DNA of 64,000 bases from positions 62,001 to 126,000 of the forward strand of contig JAFLCN010000008.1 in assembly GCA_017303555.1 (NCBI GenBank), written 5' to 3'. The notes beneath the pieces were generated by a model. That model made no database searches. It saw nothing but the letters and a program-made list of their open reading frames with translations, and was not told where the DNA came from. Positions within the stretch are counted from its first letter, which is position 1; every line of letters starts with the position of its first letter. Below, piece after piece: positions 38,043-47,223 of the stretch. A program made the translations under genes and the position numbers. Source of the stretch: Planctomycetota bacterium. GTDB taxonomy: Bacteria > Planctomycetota > Phycisphaerae > Phycisphaerales > UBA1924.

Positions 38043-38324
38043 CTATTTCTTCTTTGCGGGGGCGTCGTGGTCGTGCCCGTCCTTGTGATCGTGGTCGTCA
38101 TGCCCCTTGCATTCCTTGCATTCGCCGTGCCCGACGACGCGCAGCGCGTTTCCCTCACGCACCCAGAGATGGGCACCCTCGCCATCGTCACCCGTCACGA
38201 AGAACTGAGGTTCGCTCTTCACGGGCTGGTTCGGGCCTTGCCCCATCAGCGCGCCGGTCAGCAAAGTCACTGCGACACCGGCAAACACGCCGCCAAGGAC
38301 CTTTGTACGAGTTGAACTTTTCAT
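38043..38324 (-). CDS. small exported His-rich metal-binding protein
   Basis: 93 residues from an ATG preceded by GAAGGGAG. A signal-like hydrophobic segment (about residues 9-28) precedes a short domain 'PQFFVTGDDGEGAHLWVREG'. The C-terminus 'GHGECKECKGHDDHDHKDGH' continues into another His/Asp pair and a Lys tail. The CxxC plus clustered His/Asp is typical of metal buffering. Its position between the RND and ATPase genes suggests a periplasmic metal chaperone or buffer. No named family is recognised. Confidence 0.75.
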   Translation of the reverse strand: MKSSTRTKVLGGVFAGVAVTLLTGALMGQGPNQPVKSEPQFFVTGDDGEGAHLWVREGNALRVVGHGECKECKGHDDHDHKDGHDHDAPAKKK

Positions 38325-38376
38325 CTGCGCGACTCCCTTCGAAAAGGCTTGCATCCAACCGAATGAAACCCGCCGG

Positions 38377-38589
38377 CTACGCGCGCGTCGGGTGTTTTCT
38401 CCAAGCAAACAGGCCGAGGGCCACTGTGATCGCGCCGTTGATGATCGATGCGATCCCGCTGGTGCCCGGTGAAGCGACAAATCCAAAGATCGAGAGCGTG
38501 GAACCAGGCGCCCAGAGTGCGCCGTGAAGCAGAGTGTGAAACGCTTCGAATCCGCACCCAAACGTTGCAACTTCGTGAACGCGAGACAT
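38377..38589 (-). CDS. small two-span membrane protein in the metal-efflux operon
   Basis: 70 residues. Two hydrophobic segments (about 17-40 and 46-62) surround Gly-rich turns; 'MSRVHEVATFGCGFEAFHTL' starts the protein and 'LGLFAWRKHPTRA' ends it. The ATG follows ATCGGAG and lies 16 bases after the czcA stop, so it is translated from the same message. No family is recognised. Confidence 0.6.
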   Translation of the reverse strand: MSRVHEVATFGCGFEAFHTLLHGALWAPGSTLSIFGFVASPGTSGIASIINGAITVALGLFAWRKHPTRA

Positions 38590-38605
38590 GGATGGCTCCG
38601 ATCGA

Positions 38606-41600
38606 TCAGGCCGGGAGCGGTGGAGGAGGCGGCGTGTGGAACGGAACCGCGTTTTGCGTTGGATCCGAGAGATCCGGTGGGGACGAGTTGGCCCCGCTTC
38701 CCTCCGCTTCTGATCCCGGTGCCGGACGAGACGGCGCTTCGTTGCGGGTACTCGTGAAGAGTCGATAGAGCGCCGGCAGCACCACCAGCGTGAGCAGCGT
38801 GCTCGAGATGAGCCCGCCGATCACCACGGTCGCCAGCGGCCGCTGGACTTCCGCACCGGTTCCACGCGCGAGCGCCATCGGAACGAAACCGAGCGAAGCG
38901 ACCATGGCGGTCATCAGCACGGGCCGAAGCCGCGTGATCGAGCCATGGATGATGGCGTCCTCCACGCGCTCGCCCTTTTCGCGAAGCTGATTGATGAAGA
39001 TGATCATCACCAGACCGTTCAACACCGCGACGCCCGAAAGCGCGATGAAGCCCACCGCCGCGGAAATCGAGAAGGGCATGTCCCGCAGCCAGAGCGCAAG
39101 TACGCCTCCCGTCAGTCCGAGCGGCACCGCGGCGAAAACCAGCAGCGAGTACTTCACGCTCTTGAACGTCGCAAAGAGCAGCAGGAAGATGAGCAGGAAG
39201 CAGACCGGCACCACGATCGCCAGCCGCTGCTTCGCCGCGACGAGGTTCTCGTATTGCCCGCCCCAGACCAGCCACTGTCCGGCCGGGAGCGACACCTGCT
39301 TCATGCGTTCCTGCGCTTCGGCAACAAACGAGCCCAGATCGCGCCCGCGCACGTTGCACTGCACAACGATCCGGCGCTTGCCGTTCTCGCGGCTGACCTG
39401 ATTCACGCCTTCAGCCACTTGCACCTTCGCAACCGAGCCGAGAGGAATGAAGCCCATCTCGCGATCCGCCTTCAGTAGCCCCGTTCCGCCATCGATTCCC
39501 GCAACCTTGACCGGCTGCGCAGGTTCCGAGCGTCCCTGGGGCAGCGGAATCGGCAACCGCTCGAGTAAGTCCGGATTGCCCCGCAATGCGTCGGGTAATC
39601 GCACTACAAGGTCAAAGCGGCGATCGCCTTCGAAGACGAGCCCCGCCTCTCGACCGCCCATTGCCGCGGCAACGACGTCCTGAAGATCCGAAACATTCAG
39701 CCCGTATCGCGCCAGTGCCGCGCGGTCCGGCTCGACCGTCATGACCGGGAGACCTTCAGTCTGCTCAACCTTCGCGTCGGCCGCTCCAGGCACGCTCTGA
39801 AGGACCGCAAGAACAGCGCTGGCCGTCTTCTGCATGGATGCGAAGTCGTCTCCGTACACCTTGACAGCGACATCGCCGCGGACGCCGGAGATCAGTTCAT
39901 TGAACCGCATCTGAATCGGCTGCGTGAACTCGTAGTTGTTTCCGGGCACCGTGCGCATGGTGAGCTCGATCAGCTTGATGAGCTTGCCTTTGTGCCCTTC
40001 GGCCTTCACTTCTTCGTGCGCATGCCCGCCTTCGGACTCGCCGTGCTCGTCGCCATGCCCGCCGAGCTTCTCCAGTTCCTCGTTCTTCGCGGCGATCAAC
40101 CGATCCAACTCCGCTTCGCTCCGCCACAGTCCTTTATCTTTCAGGATGATGAATGTGTCCGAGACATTCGGCGGCATCGGATCCGACGCCAGTTCCGCCG
40201 TGCCCGTCTTTGAGTAGACAAACTTCACTTCCGGGAAGGTCGAAAGCGTCCGTTCGACATCCCGTTGCATCTCCTGCGACTGCGTCAGACTTGTAGAAGC
40301 GATGCGCATCGCGTGCATCGCGATGTCCTTCTCGTCGAGCGTGGGGACGAATTCCTGCCCGAGCCGCGTAAAGAGCGCGAGTGACCCGAAGAACGCGACA
40401 ACCGCAACCACAACGACCGCGTGACGCATCCGCACCGCCCACTTGACCACAGGTTCATAAACAACCTTGGCCCAGCGCACCAGGAACATGTCCTTCTCGG
40501 TCACCTTGCCGGTGATGCAGAGCGCCACCATTGCAGGCACAAAGGTCAGCGACAGAATGAACGCCGAGATGAGTGCCAGGATGACGGTGATCGCCATCGG
40601 ATGGAACATCTTCCCTTCGACGCCCGACAGCGCGAGTATCGGGAAGTAGACAGTGATGATGATCGCTTCGCCGAAGGCCGTTGCCTTTCGCACCTCTTTG
40701 CTCGCATCAAACACGACCTCCAACCGCTCCTGCAGCGTGAGCAATCTGCCCTTGTGATGCTGCTCTTCCGCGAGCCGTCGCAGGCAGTTCTCCACGATGA
40801 TCACCGCGCCGTCCACGATCAATCCAAAGTCGATCGCGCCCAGCGACATCAGGTTGCCGCTCACTCGTGATTGCACCATGCCCGTCGCCGTCATCAGCAT
40901 CGAGAGCGGAATCGCCAGCGAGCAGATGATTGCCGCACGCCAGTTGCCGAGCATGAGCAGCAACACCACGATCACCAGGATCGCGCCCTCGATCAAGTTC
41001 TTCTCGACCGTCGCGATGGTCGCGTCCACCAGCTTCGTCCGGTTCAGCACGGTCTTGGCGATGATTCCTTCCGGTAACGAACGCTGGATCTCGGAGAGCT
41101 TGTCATCCACCGCCGCGGCAACAGTCCTGCTGTTCGCGCCCAGGAGCATGATCGCCGTACCGACCACCACGTCCTCTCCGTTTTCGCTCGCCGAACCGGT
41201 GCGCAGTTCACGCCCAATGCCCACGCCTCCCGGCGCGATGATGTCGCGCACATACACCGGCACGCCGTTGCGTGTCCCGACGACGATCGTTTCCAGTTCC
41301 TCCGGCGTCTGAATGCGCCCCGTGGCACGCACGAGATAGCTCTCGCCCTTGTGCTCCACAAAGCCCGCGCCGGTCGAGACGTTGTTCTTTTCAAGCGCCG
41401 CGATCACATCGGCGAATGTCAGGCCATACGAAACCAGCTTCATCGGATCCGGCTGCACGTGATACTGCTTCACGTACCCGCCGATCGCATCAACGCCCGC
41501 AACGTCCTTCACGCCCTTGAGCTGCGGCCGGATGATCCAGTCCTGCACCTCGCGCAAGTACGCAGCGAGTTCGAGGTCGTTACTCAGCGTCTTGCCTTCC

Positions 41601-42115
41601 GCCGTGCGATAGACGCCTTCTTTCTGCCAGCCCGGTTTTCCGGGCGTGAACGTCGCACCTTTCCCCTGCGGTTTCTCAAACTCGACGGTGTACATGTACA
41701 CCTCGCCCAGCCCGGTCGCGATCGGCCCCATGATTGTCCGTACGCCCGGCGGCAGTGCGTCCGATGCTTCGCGCAAGCGCTCGCCCACCTGCTGGCGTGC
41801 GAAGTAGATGTCCACACCGTCGTCAAAGACGGCGGTAACCTGTGAGAAGCCGTTCCGCGAAAGCGAGCGCGTGTACTGAAGCCCCGGAATGCCCGCGAGC
41901 GCATTCTCGAGCGGCCACGTCACCTGCTTTTCAACCTCGAACGGTGAAAGACTCGGCGCGATCGCGTTGATCTGCACCTGGTTGTTCGTGATGTCCGGAA
42001 CGGCGTCGATCGGGAGCTTTCGGAGCTGAAAGAAACCAATGACGCCGACAATTGCTGTCAGAATGACCACCAGCCAGCGGCTGCGGATGGAAAAATGGAG
42101 AATGGATTCGAGCAT
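38606..42115 (-). CDS. czcA: heavy-metal efflux RND pump, CzcA/CusA type
   Basis: 1169 residues with the twelve-helix RND layout and two large periplasmic loops. The heavy-metal-efflux signature 'DFGLIVDGAVIIVEN' (about 428-442) in TM4 carries the Asp/Asp/Glu proton-relay residues that separate HME-RND from drug pumps. Other conserved parts are 'DIYFARQQVGERL', 'AVKVYGDDF', 'ISREN'-like sequence in 'VSRENGKRRIVVQCNVRGRD' and 'LMTAMVASLGFVPMAL'. A His/Glu-rich insert ('HGDEHGESEGGHAHEE') sits in the second periplasmic loop region near residue 690. 'ASTSLTQSQEMQRDVE' looks CzcA-like. Together with CzcB/CzcC and the P1B-2 ATPase this argues for Zn/Co/Cd export. Confidence 0.95.
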   Translation of the reverse strand: MLESILHFSIRSRWLVVILTAIVGVIGFFQLRKLPIDAVPDITNNQVQINAIAPSLSPFEVEKQVTWPLENALAGIPGLQYTRSLSRNGFSQVTAVFDDGVDIYFARQQVGERLREASDALPPGVRTIMGPIATGLGEVYMYTVEFEKPQGKGATFTPGKPGWQKEGVYRTAEGKTLSNDLELAAYLREVQDWIIRPQLKGVKDVAGVDAIGGYVKQYHVQPDPMKLVSYGLTFADVIAALEKNNVSTGAGFVEHKGESYLVRATGRIQTPEELETIVVGTRNGVPVYVRDIIAPGGVGIGRELRTGSASENGEDVVVGTAIMLLGANSRTVAAAVDDKLSEIQRSLPEGIIAKTVLNRTKLVDATIATVEKNLIEGAILVIVVLLLMLGNWRAAIICSLAIPLSMLMTATGMVQSRVSGNLMSLGAIDFGLIVDGAVIIVENCLRRLAEEQHHKGRLLTLQERLEVVFDASKEVRKATAFGEAIIITVYFPILALSGVEGKMFHPMAITVILALISAFILSLTFVPAMVALCITGKVTEKDMFLVRWAKVVYEPVVKWAVRMRHAVVVVAVVAFFGSLALFTRLGQEFVPTLDEKDIAMHAMRIASTSLTQSQEMQRDVERTLSTFPEVKFVYSKTGTAELASDPMPPNVSDTFIILKDKGLWRSEAELDRLIAAKNEELEKLGGHGDEHGESEGGHAHEEVKAEGHKGKLIKLIELTMRTVPGNNYEFTQPIQMRFNELISGVRGDVAVKVYGDDFASMQKTASAVLAVLQSVPGAADAKVEQTEGLPVMTVEPDRAALARYGLNVSDLQDVVAAAMGGREAGLVFEGDRRFDLVVRLPDALRGNPDLLERLPIPLPQGRSEPAQPVKVAGIDGGTGLLKADREMGFIPLGSVAKVQVAEGVNQVSRENGKRRIVVQCNVRGRDLGSFVAEAQERMKQVSLPAGQWLVWGGQYENLVAAKQRLAIVVPVCFLLIFLLLFATFKSVKYSLLVFAAVPLGLTGGVLALWLRDMPFSISAAVGFIALSGVAVLNGLVMIIFINQLREKGERVEDAIIHGSITRLRPVLMTAMVASLGFVPMALARGTGAEVQRPLATVVIGGLISSTLLTLVVLPALYRLFTSTRNEAPSRPAPGSEAEGSGANSSPPDLSDPTQNAVPFHTPPPPPLPA

Positions 42116-42142
42116 TGTGTTTGTTCCTTGGATCGTGCGAGA

Positions 42143-43444
42143 TCAATGCTCGTGAGCCGCGGAGCTCTTCCCGAGTTCGGCCTTGAGGATGAACGTGCCG
42201 CGGACGACAAACTGCTCGCCTTCGATGAGCCCGGAGAGAATCGGAACCAGTCCGCCGATAGGAGCGCCCACCGTGACAGCGCGCTTCGCAAAGGTGTTCG
42301 GTTCGCCCTTCACGGGGACGAAGAGCGCGGGGCCGCCCTCAACCATCTGGATGACATCGCCGGGTACGGCAATCTGTGCTGGCCGTTCCGTGGCGCTCTG
42401 GAGCGCGATCTCCGCCTGAGCGAACATGCCCGGCTTCATCACGGCAAGCTTGGAAGCGTCCGTCGGAACATCAATGCGCACCTGCGCCGTTCGCGTCGTC
42501 GGGTCGATCAGTGGCGCAACAAACGATACCTGGCCTTCAAACGCCGGCGCCTTTCCGTCCTCCGTCGGCAACGAACGCGAGCCGATTGTGACCCAGGCCT
42601 TGTTGCCAACGGCCAGTCCGCTCAGCTTTGCTTCGGGCACTTCCGCAAGCACCCAGAGCGTGGAAACGTCGGCGATGATGAGCAGCGACTCGCGATCCGG
42701 GCCGACGAGTTCGCCAAGTGTCGCTTCGCGCTGCACGATCACGCCATCGATCGGCGCCTTGATCGTCAGACGCGGGTTGATCTCGCCGCTGCCGAGCAGC
42801 GTCTCGATCTGTGCTTTCTTCATCCCGAGCAGTTGCAGTCGGCTCTCGGCCGCCAGCACCGAAGCGTCCGCCGCTTTCTGGGTCGCTTGTGCCGCCTTGT
42901 ATTCCGCTTCCCGCTTCTGCACCTCGGTGAGCGAAACTCCCTGGGAACGCTCGTACAGACCCTTGCCCCGTTCCCACGCGATTTTGGCAAGTTCCACCGC
43001 AGGCACCGCAGATTCCGCCGCGGTCCGCTTCTGCATCAGGTCGGCCTGCGCCTCGCCGAGTTCCGGGCTCTCGACCGTCAGAAGATCCTGCCCCGCCTTG
43101 ACCGCATCGCCGACACGCACATTGACGGCAGCGATCCGCCCGCGCAATTGCGATCCGACGTGCGCCATGGCCTCGGTGTTGAACGCAATCCGCGCAGGCG
43201 CGACGACCGTTTCCTGGAGATTCCATAACTGAGCCGGCTGGGTTGCGATGTCGTACAGCTTCACCGCTTCCGCCGTGAGCTTCACCTCGTCGGCGTGTTC
43301 TTCTTCGCCTCCGTGGTCATGATCGTCGTGCGCCTCCGGCTTTGCCGCTGCCGGTGCGGGCTCGGTTCGCTTTGAACACGAGAGTGGGGAGGCCGCGAGG
43401 AAAACCGCGGCGGAAAGCAATGCAATCGGAAAAATGTTCTTCAC
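42143..43444 (-). CDS. czcB: RND efflux periplasmic adaptor (CzcB/CusB type), lipoprotein
   Basis: 433 residues. A leader with lipobox 'SPLSC' is followed by a His/Glu-rich stretch 'AHDDHDHGGEEEHADE' likely to bind metal. The membrane-fusion-protein architecture follows: barrel-sandwich 'HVGSQLRGRIAAVNVRVGDA', a long coiled-coil hairpin (about 130-225), the second half of the sandwich ('KAPIDGVIVQREATLGELVG'), a beta-barrel and a C-terminal membrane-proximal domain. It bridges CzcA to the outer-membrane channel. Its ATG overlaps the czcC stop by four bases (ATGA); czcA follows after 27 bases. It ends in 'HEH'. Confidence 0.93.
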   Translation of the reverse strand: MKNIFPIALLSAAVFLAASPLSCSKRTEPAPAAAKPEAHDDHDHGGEEEHADEVKLTAEAVKLYDIATQPAQLWNLQETVVAPARIAFNTEAMAHVGSQLRGRIAAVNVRVGDAVKAGQDLLTVESPELGEAQADLMQKRTAAESAVPAVELAKIAWERGKGLYERSQGVSLTEVQKREAEYKAAQATQKAADASVLAAESRLQLLGMKKAQIETLLGSGEINPRLTIKAPIDGVIVQREATLGELVGPDRESLLIIADVSTLWVLAEVPEAKLSGLAVGNKAWVTIGSRSLPTEDGKAPAFEGQVSFVAPLIDPTTRTAQVRIDVPTDASKLAVMKPGMFAQAEIALQSATERPAQIAVPGDVIQMVEGGPALFVPVKGEPNTFAKRAVTVGAPIGGLVPILSGLIEGEQFVVRGTFILKAELGKSSAAHEH

Positions 43445-44865
43445 TTGTTCGACTCCGTGGAATCGGTCTTTGAGTTTGTGGTTTCGGTGCTGGGGTTGGT
43501 GGTATTGCTCGCCGGAAACGAGGTCGAAGGGCCTGTTGCGAGCAATGGCGTTGCAATGCCCGGCCCTCCCGCGGCACGCTGAAGCTGCGCGAGCGATCGC
43601 GCCGCCAGCCGGCGTGTTTCGAGTTCGCGAATCTCTGCAAGCCGCAGGTCTTCTTCCGCGAGAATCAAGGTTGATGCATCGACGTAGCCGGCGATGAGTG
43701 ATTCGCGGGCAAGTTCGAGCCGGGATCGTTCCAGTGGAAGGAGATCGTTCTGAACACTCGCCAGCGTCTCATTTGCGGCGACCAGCGTCCGAAGCGCGAC
43801 ACGCGTCTGCTCGATGGACGTTCGTGCCGCGAGCGTGAAGTCATGGCGGGCTTCCATGATCTCCGCCCGGGCACGGTCGCTGCGAGCCTTTCCCGTGTCG
43901 AAGATCGGAATCGGCGTCGAGATCGACGGGCCGGTGAACCACGCATCGTCACGCTGCGAATCCACGCCGAGGGATGCACCCTGCCAAACCGAAGCGCGGG
44001 CGAGCGCGAGGTTGTCGCCGAGCGCTGCGAGTCTCCATGAAATTGCCTGGAGTTCGGGCTGATGCTCGAGTGCCGATGCAACCCACGTTTTCTCGTCGGC
44101 GGGATTGATCGCGGCCGGCGCGAGCGCATCGAGCGTCCAGCTTGCTTCACCCGATGGTTCACCGATCAGCCGCGTCAATTGCAAACGCTGGCGCTGCTGG
44201 TTGACGCGGGCGTCGCGCAGATCGATCGCAACTTGCGCCCGCCTTGCACGAAGCGACGTGACTTCTTCGCGTGTCCCTTCGCCCGAGTCGAGGCGGTCCT
44301 GTGCTGTTGCCGTCAGCTTGTCAAGCAAGGCAAGCCGGGCTTCGAGCAGCGGCGTCATCTCGCTCGCTGCCTGTGCGTCCGCATACTGAAGCTGAATCCG
44401 TTCGAGCGAATCGAGCGCGACAGCAACAGCCCGTGCCGAAGCTTCGCGGAGCCGGTTGTCCGCCGCTCCCACCCGCTTGGGCATCGTCAGTATCTCGATG
44501 AAGTCCTGTGCCAGCGAGATTTCAAACTGCGGCTTTCCCGGTCCCCAGCGCAGAATGAAATTGAGCACAGGGTTTGGGAGTAGCCGCGCCTGATCGGCAT
44601 CCGCTGCCGCGATCCGCACGCGAGCCAGCGCCGCCTGGAGCGCCGGATCGGATTCAAGCCCTTGCTTGACAGCAGCGATCAGCGAAAGTGTGTCTCCGCT
44701 CACCTGCTCGTCAACGGGCATTTCTGATCGATACGCAATCAATGCACCTGATCCCGAGGCGTTGTGAATCGCTTCGAGCGGGGCAGATTGAGATGGTGCA
44801 GTCTGGCAAGAAGCCAGCAGCAGGCCGACACCGCTGAGCGCGATTGCGCACACGGGATAGTTCAT
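43441..44865 (-). CDS. czcC: outer-membrane efflux channel, TolC/CzcC type, lipoprotein
   Basis: 474 residues from the ATG at 44865, preceded by GAGGATT. The leader 'MNYPVCAIALSGVGLLLASC' has a lipobox (LASC). The rest has two OEP repeats typical of TolC-family channels, mostly alpha-helical with Gln/Ala/Leu heptads: 'PVLNFILRWGPGKPQFEISL', 'RLQLTRLIGEP' and 'ISTPIPIFDTGKARSDRARA'. The last is a conserved OEP turn. It is the outer-membrane exit duct for the Czc pump. The C-terminal tail is rich in Thr, Ser and Asn. Coupled by overlap to czcB. Nothing separates it from the upstream Cys-rich gene except a 112-base leader. Confidence 0.9.
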   Translation of the reverse strand: MNYPVCAIALSGVGLLLASCQTAPSQSAPLEAIHNASGSGALIAYRSEMPVDEQVSGDTLSLIAAVKQGLESDPALQAALARVRIAAADADQARLLPNPVLNFILRWGPGKPQFEISLAQDFIEILTMPKRVGAADNRLREASARAVAVALDSLERIQLQYADAQAASEMTPLLEARLALLDKLTATAQDRLDSGEGTREEVTSLRARRAQVAIDLRDARVNQQRQRLQLTRLIGEPSGEASWTLDALAPAAINPADEKTWVASALEHQPELQAISWRLAALGDNLALARASVWQGASLGVDSQRDDAWFTGPSISTPIPIFDTGKARSDRARAEIMEARHDFTLAARTSIEQTRVALRTLVAANETLASVQNDLLPLERSRLELARESLIAGYVDASTLILAEEDLRLAEIRELETRRLAARSLAQLQRAAGGPGIATPLLATGPSTSFPASNTTNPSTETTNSKTDSTESNK

Positions 44866-44977
44866 TCCGGAATCCTCGTTCAGAGGCAGGTCAGTATGTG
44901 GTGGGACGCAGATTCGAGGGAAAGCGACATGTGCGAGAACGCGCACATTGCTTGCGGCGAAGTCGAATCGCGTCAGG

Positions 44978-45403
44978 CTAGATTTGGAGGATCGTCACGC
45001 GCAAGGCGGACAACTGCGGCACTGGCCGCAAAGTGCTTTCGCGGGGTGTCGGATGCCCAATGGCCGCGTTGATGAGCGCGACAGGCATCTCAAGAATCGC
45101 CACCGGAAGGTCCAACGCGATCGCCGCAGGTAGGGTCTTTGCCTCACGCTGCTGGAGCGTGGTCAAATCAAATTCGACCGGCAGATCGCGGCATGGCCCA
45201 TCGGTGCCGTCAGCGGTCGGTCCCGCCGCAGGATGACATGCCTCGGTGCATCCATTTTCGCAGGCCCCGTCACAATTCACTTCCACCGCGACGTGACCGT
45301 GCTGCGACACGCAAAGCACCATTCCCGGACGTGCCACGGCTGCCAAGGCTACAAGAGCCATGCAGAGCCACGCCATCAGGGTTGTCGTACCGCGAGTTGC
45401 CAT
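44978..45403 (-). CDS. small exported Cys-rich protein heading the metal-efflux operon
   Basis: 141 residues. A hydrophobic N-terminal segment ('LMAWLCMALVALAAVARPGM') is followed by 'LCVSQHGHVAVEVNCDGACE' and 'NGCTEACHPAAG', giving a cluster of about six Cys and several His within 50 residues, then a Pro/Leu-rich tail. The layout fits a periplasmic metal-binding or -sensing protein. It is the first gene in the minus-strand run of czc genes. Similar short Cys/His proteins ahead of czcC-type genes are known to me only as unnamed hypotheticals. No ribosome site is obvious. Confidence 0.7.
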   Translation of the reverse strand: MATRGTTTLMAWLCMALVALAAVARPGMVLCVSQHGHVAVEVNCDGACENGCTEACHPAAGPTADGTDGPCRDLPVEFDLTTLQQREAKTLPAAIALDLPVAILEMPVALINAAIGHPTPRESTLRPVPQLSALRVTILQI

Positions 45404-46067
45404 CGCTGAGTTACTTTAGCCCGCAACTTTCAAAAAGGTTCATCCGGTCATTCCTCTGTTCGGTTCAACGGCCTTGCGGGTCAAGAGTTTTTCGTGGGTT
45501 GATTCTGTGGGGATATCAAACTTCGCTGTTCTTCCGCAACCTTCCCGAAGCGGGAGCGAACCGAACACCATGCCCGATCAATTGATCGCGGGCATCGGGC
45601 GAACGAGCCCGTTGACAACCTGATGCTTTTTCCGGCAGGACGCGCGTGCGTTCGATTCGCGGCGGGCAATTGATGCCTCCGTGGTTTCACGGCGTTCTTG
45701 TTGAGGCCTTTGGCCTCATCCTTTTTCCGCTCCTCCGCGTTCCGGAGTTCGAGCGCCCTGCCAACAACTTGTTGTCCTTTGGCTGATCACCGTTTGGTCG
45801 ATCGCCCTTGGTGATGTCTCCTCTCTGTCGCGTCCGGCGATCGTTTTTCCCCATTGCCGGCCGCGACGGTTTCTCTGCACACACGTGCGGATCGGTGATT
45901 CCGTGCGCGGCCCTGGCGCGGGCTGGTGTTTTTGCGCACGGATGTCGGCGGGCTTTGGGCGGGCGGTTTGTGGGGGCGTGGGGGTGCGTGGGGAGTACAA
46001 GCAGTGGGCACAGCGCCCGTGTCGTTCCGGCGCGGGCGCTGTACCTCTGCCCCGAAAGGGTGGGCGT
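45404..46067. other. 664-base gene-free region with several hairpins
   Basis: No frame here gives a recognisable protein. It should contain the promoter of the minus-strand metal operon; TTGACC near 45475 (minus strand) is a possible -35 box. Three consecutive hairpins lie between 45543 and 45611 (TCCCG/CGGGA, TGCCCGATCA/TGATCGCGGGCA with a two-base bulge, CGGGC/GCCCG). A terminator-like hairpin lies at 45702. The remaining 340 bases before the pilin-like gene have no clear structure. Confidence 0.4.
45702..45727 (+). terminator. terminator-like hairpin in a gene-free region
   Basis: TGAGGCC and GGCCTCA form a 7-bp stem with a TTT loop, followed after three bases by a run of five Ts. No protein gene lies upstream on this strand, so if functional it would end a small RNA or an antisense transcript. 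Confidence 0.35.
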
Positions 46068-47123
46068 ATGTCCAGGCGTGCTTTCACGGTTGTTGAGCTG
46101 ATCGTCGTCCTGTTCATCGTGTTCGTCATCGTCGCAGCGTTGATGCCTGCCGCCGGACGGCGGTCGCATCGCAATTCCCGCCAAATCCGAGATGGAATAC
46201 AGGTGCGATCGATTCACCAGTCAATGGTGACATGGGCCGGTCAGAACCAGGACAACTATCCGATCCCGAGTGAAATCGACCTGAACGACACGATTCCCGG
46301 TACCGACACCCAGACGCCCGGCCGCGAAGCAACCAAGTACGGCAAAGACCTACCGCGTTTCGCGATGTCGTTACTGATCTATAACGGCTCATTCGGACCC
46401 GAACTCCTCGTGGGCCCGGCAGAAGTGAACGGCTCCATTCGAGTGAACTCGATCTACCAATTCAAGGATCCAGACGCCGTCGCGCCCGAGAAACGCTCGA
46501 AGGCAATTCTCGATCCCGCATTCGCTTGCTACCCGGAGGAAGTGGGCGGTGATTCGCCGATGCCCGGCGCGTACTCCGGTGCTCCGGGCGGCTGCTCGTA
46601 TGCGTTCGTTCCGTTTGTCGGCGCGCGACGATCGATGTGGCAATCCACATTCGATGCATCGCAGGTTGTCCTCGGCAATCGCGGCCCGTGGTACCAGCTC
46701 GATCCAAAGGGCAATTGGTCCCTCGACCCAACCGACCGCCGCGGCAAGAACAACACGCCCGCCACACAGTCGAACACGCTGCTCATCCACGGAGGTCGCA
46801 GCTCATGGGAAGGCAATGTGGGGCGGAACGACAACTCAGTTGCATTCGAGACAAGGCCCGATTCCGAGAATCTAGCGATCAATTACGCCGCCGCGCTCGC
46901 CGCGGCAGGCATCCCGAAGTACGACAACATCTTCGCGAACGAAGACGAGAACGGCGACGGCAAGACGTATTCCCGCGCCGACGATCGCATCACTCCCGCC
47001 AACTTCGACAAACGGAAGAACAACCTTCTCCGCTGCTGGGGAGGCGATGGCACCGGCAAAAACGTCACGATCGATCCGGCGACGAAGCAGATCACCTCGA
47101 TCATCGACTTCTGGTATGACTGA
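46068..47123 (+). CDS. pilin-like protein with prepilin-type N-terminus
   Basis: 351 residues. 'MSRRAFTVVELIVVLFIVFV' is a prepilin/pseudopilin signal with Ala at -1, Phe at +1 and Glu at +5, followed by the N-terminal helix. The large C-terminal body ('GIQVRSIHQSMVTWAGQNQD' onwards) is of the kind seen in planctomycete 'prepilin-type cleavage/methylation' proteins, which are present in many copies and of unknown role. Ca-binding-like 'NEDENGDGKTYSRADD' lies near residue 300. The ATG at 46068 follows AAAGGGTG. The prepilin peptidase and secretion ATPase are not in the window. It precedes rsmH by about 100 bases. Confidence 0.82.
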   Translation: MSRRAFTVVELIVVLFIVFVIVAALMPAAGRRSHRNSRQIRDGIQVRSIHQSMVTWAGQNQDNYPIPSEIDLNDTIPGTDTQTPGREATKYGKDLPRFAMSLLIYNGSFGPELLVGPAEVNGSIRVNSIYQFKDPDAVAPEKRSKAILDPAFACYPEEVGGDSPMPGAYSGAPGGCSYAFVPFVGARRSMWQSTFDASQVVLGNRGPWYQLDPKGNWSLDPTDRRGKNNTPATQSNTLLIHGGRSSWEGNVGRNDNSVAFETRPDSENLAINYAAALAAAGIPKYDNIFANEDENGDGKTYSRADDRITPANFDKRKNNLLRCWGGDGTGKNVTIDPATKQITSIIDFWYD

Positions 47124-47223
47124 CTTCGCAGGAGCCCCCTCCCCGATGGGAGCGAGGGTTGGGGGTGGGTTTGTTTCACTTGCAATCGTTCCGAATCGAA
47201 CATCAACGCGGTACTCTCTCCGC

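Noticed and set aside
45687-46217. 176-codon minus-strand open frame upstream of the pilin-like gene
   Set aside because: It overlaps the pilin N-terminal signal on the other strand, and its product is Arg/Pro/Thr-rich without motifs or a ribosome site.
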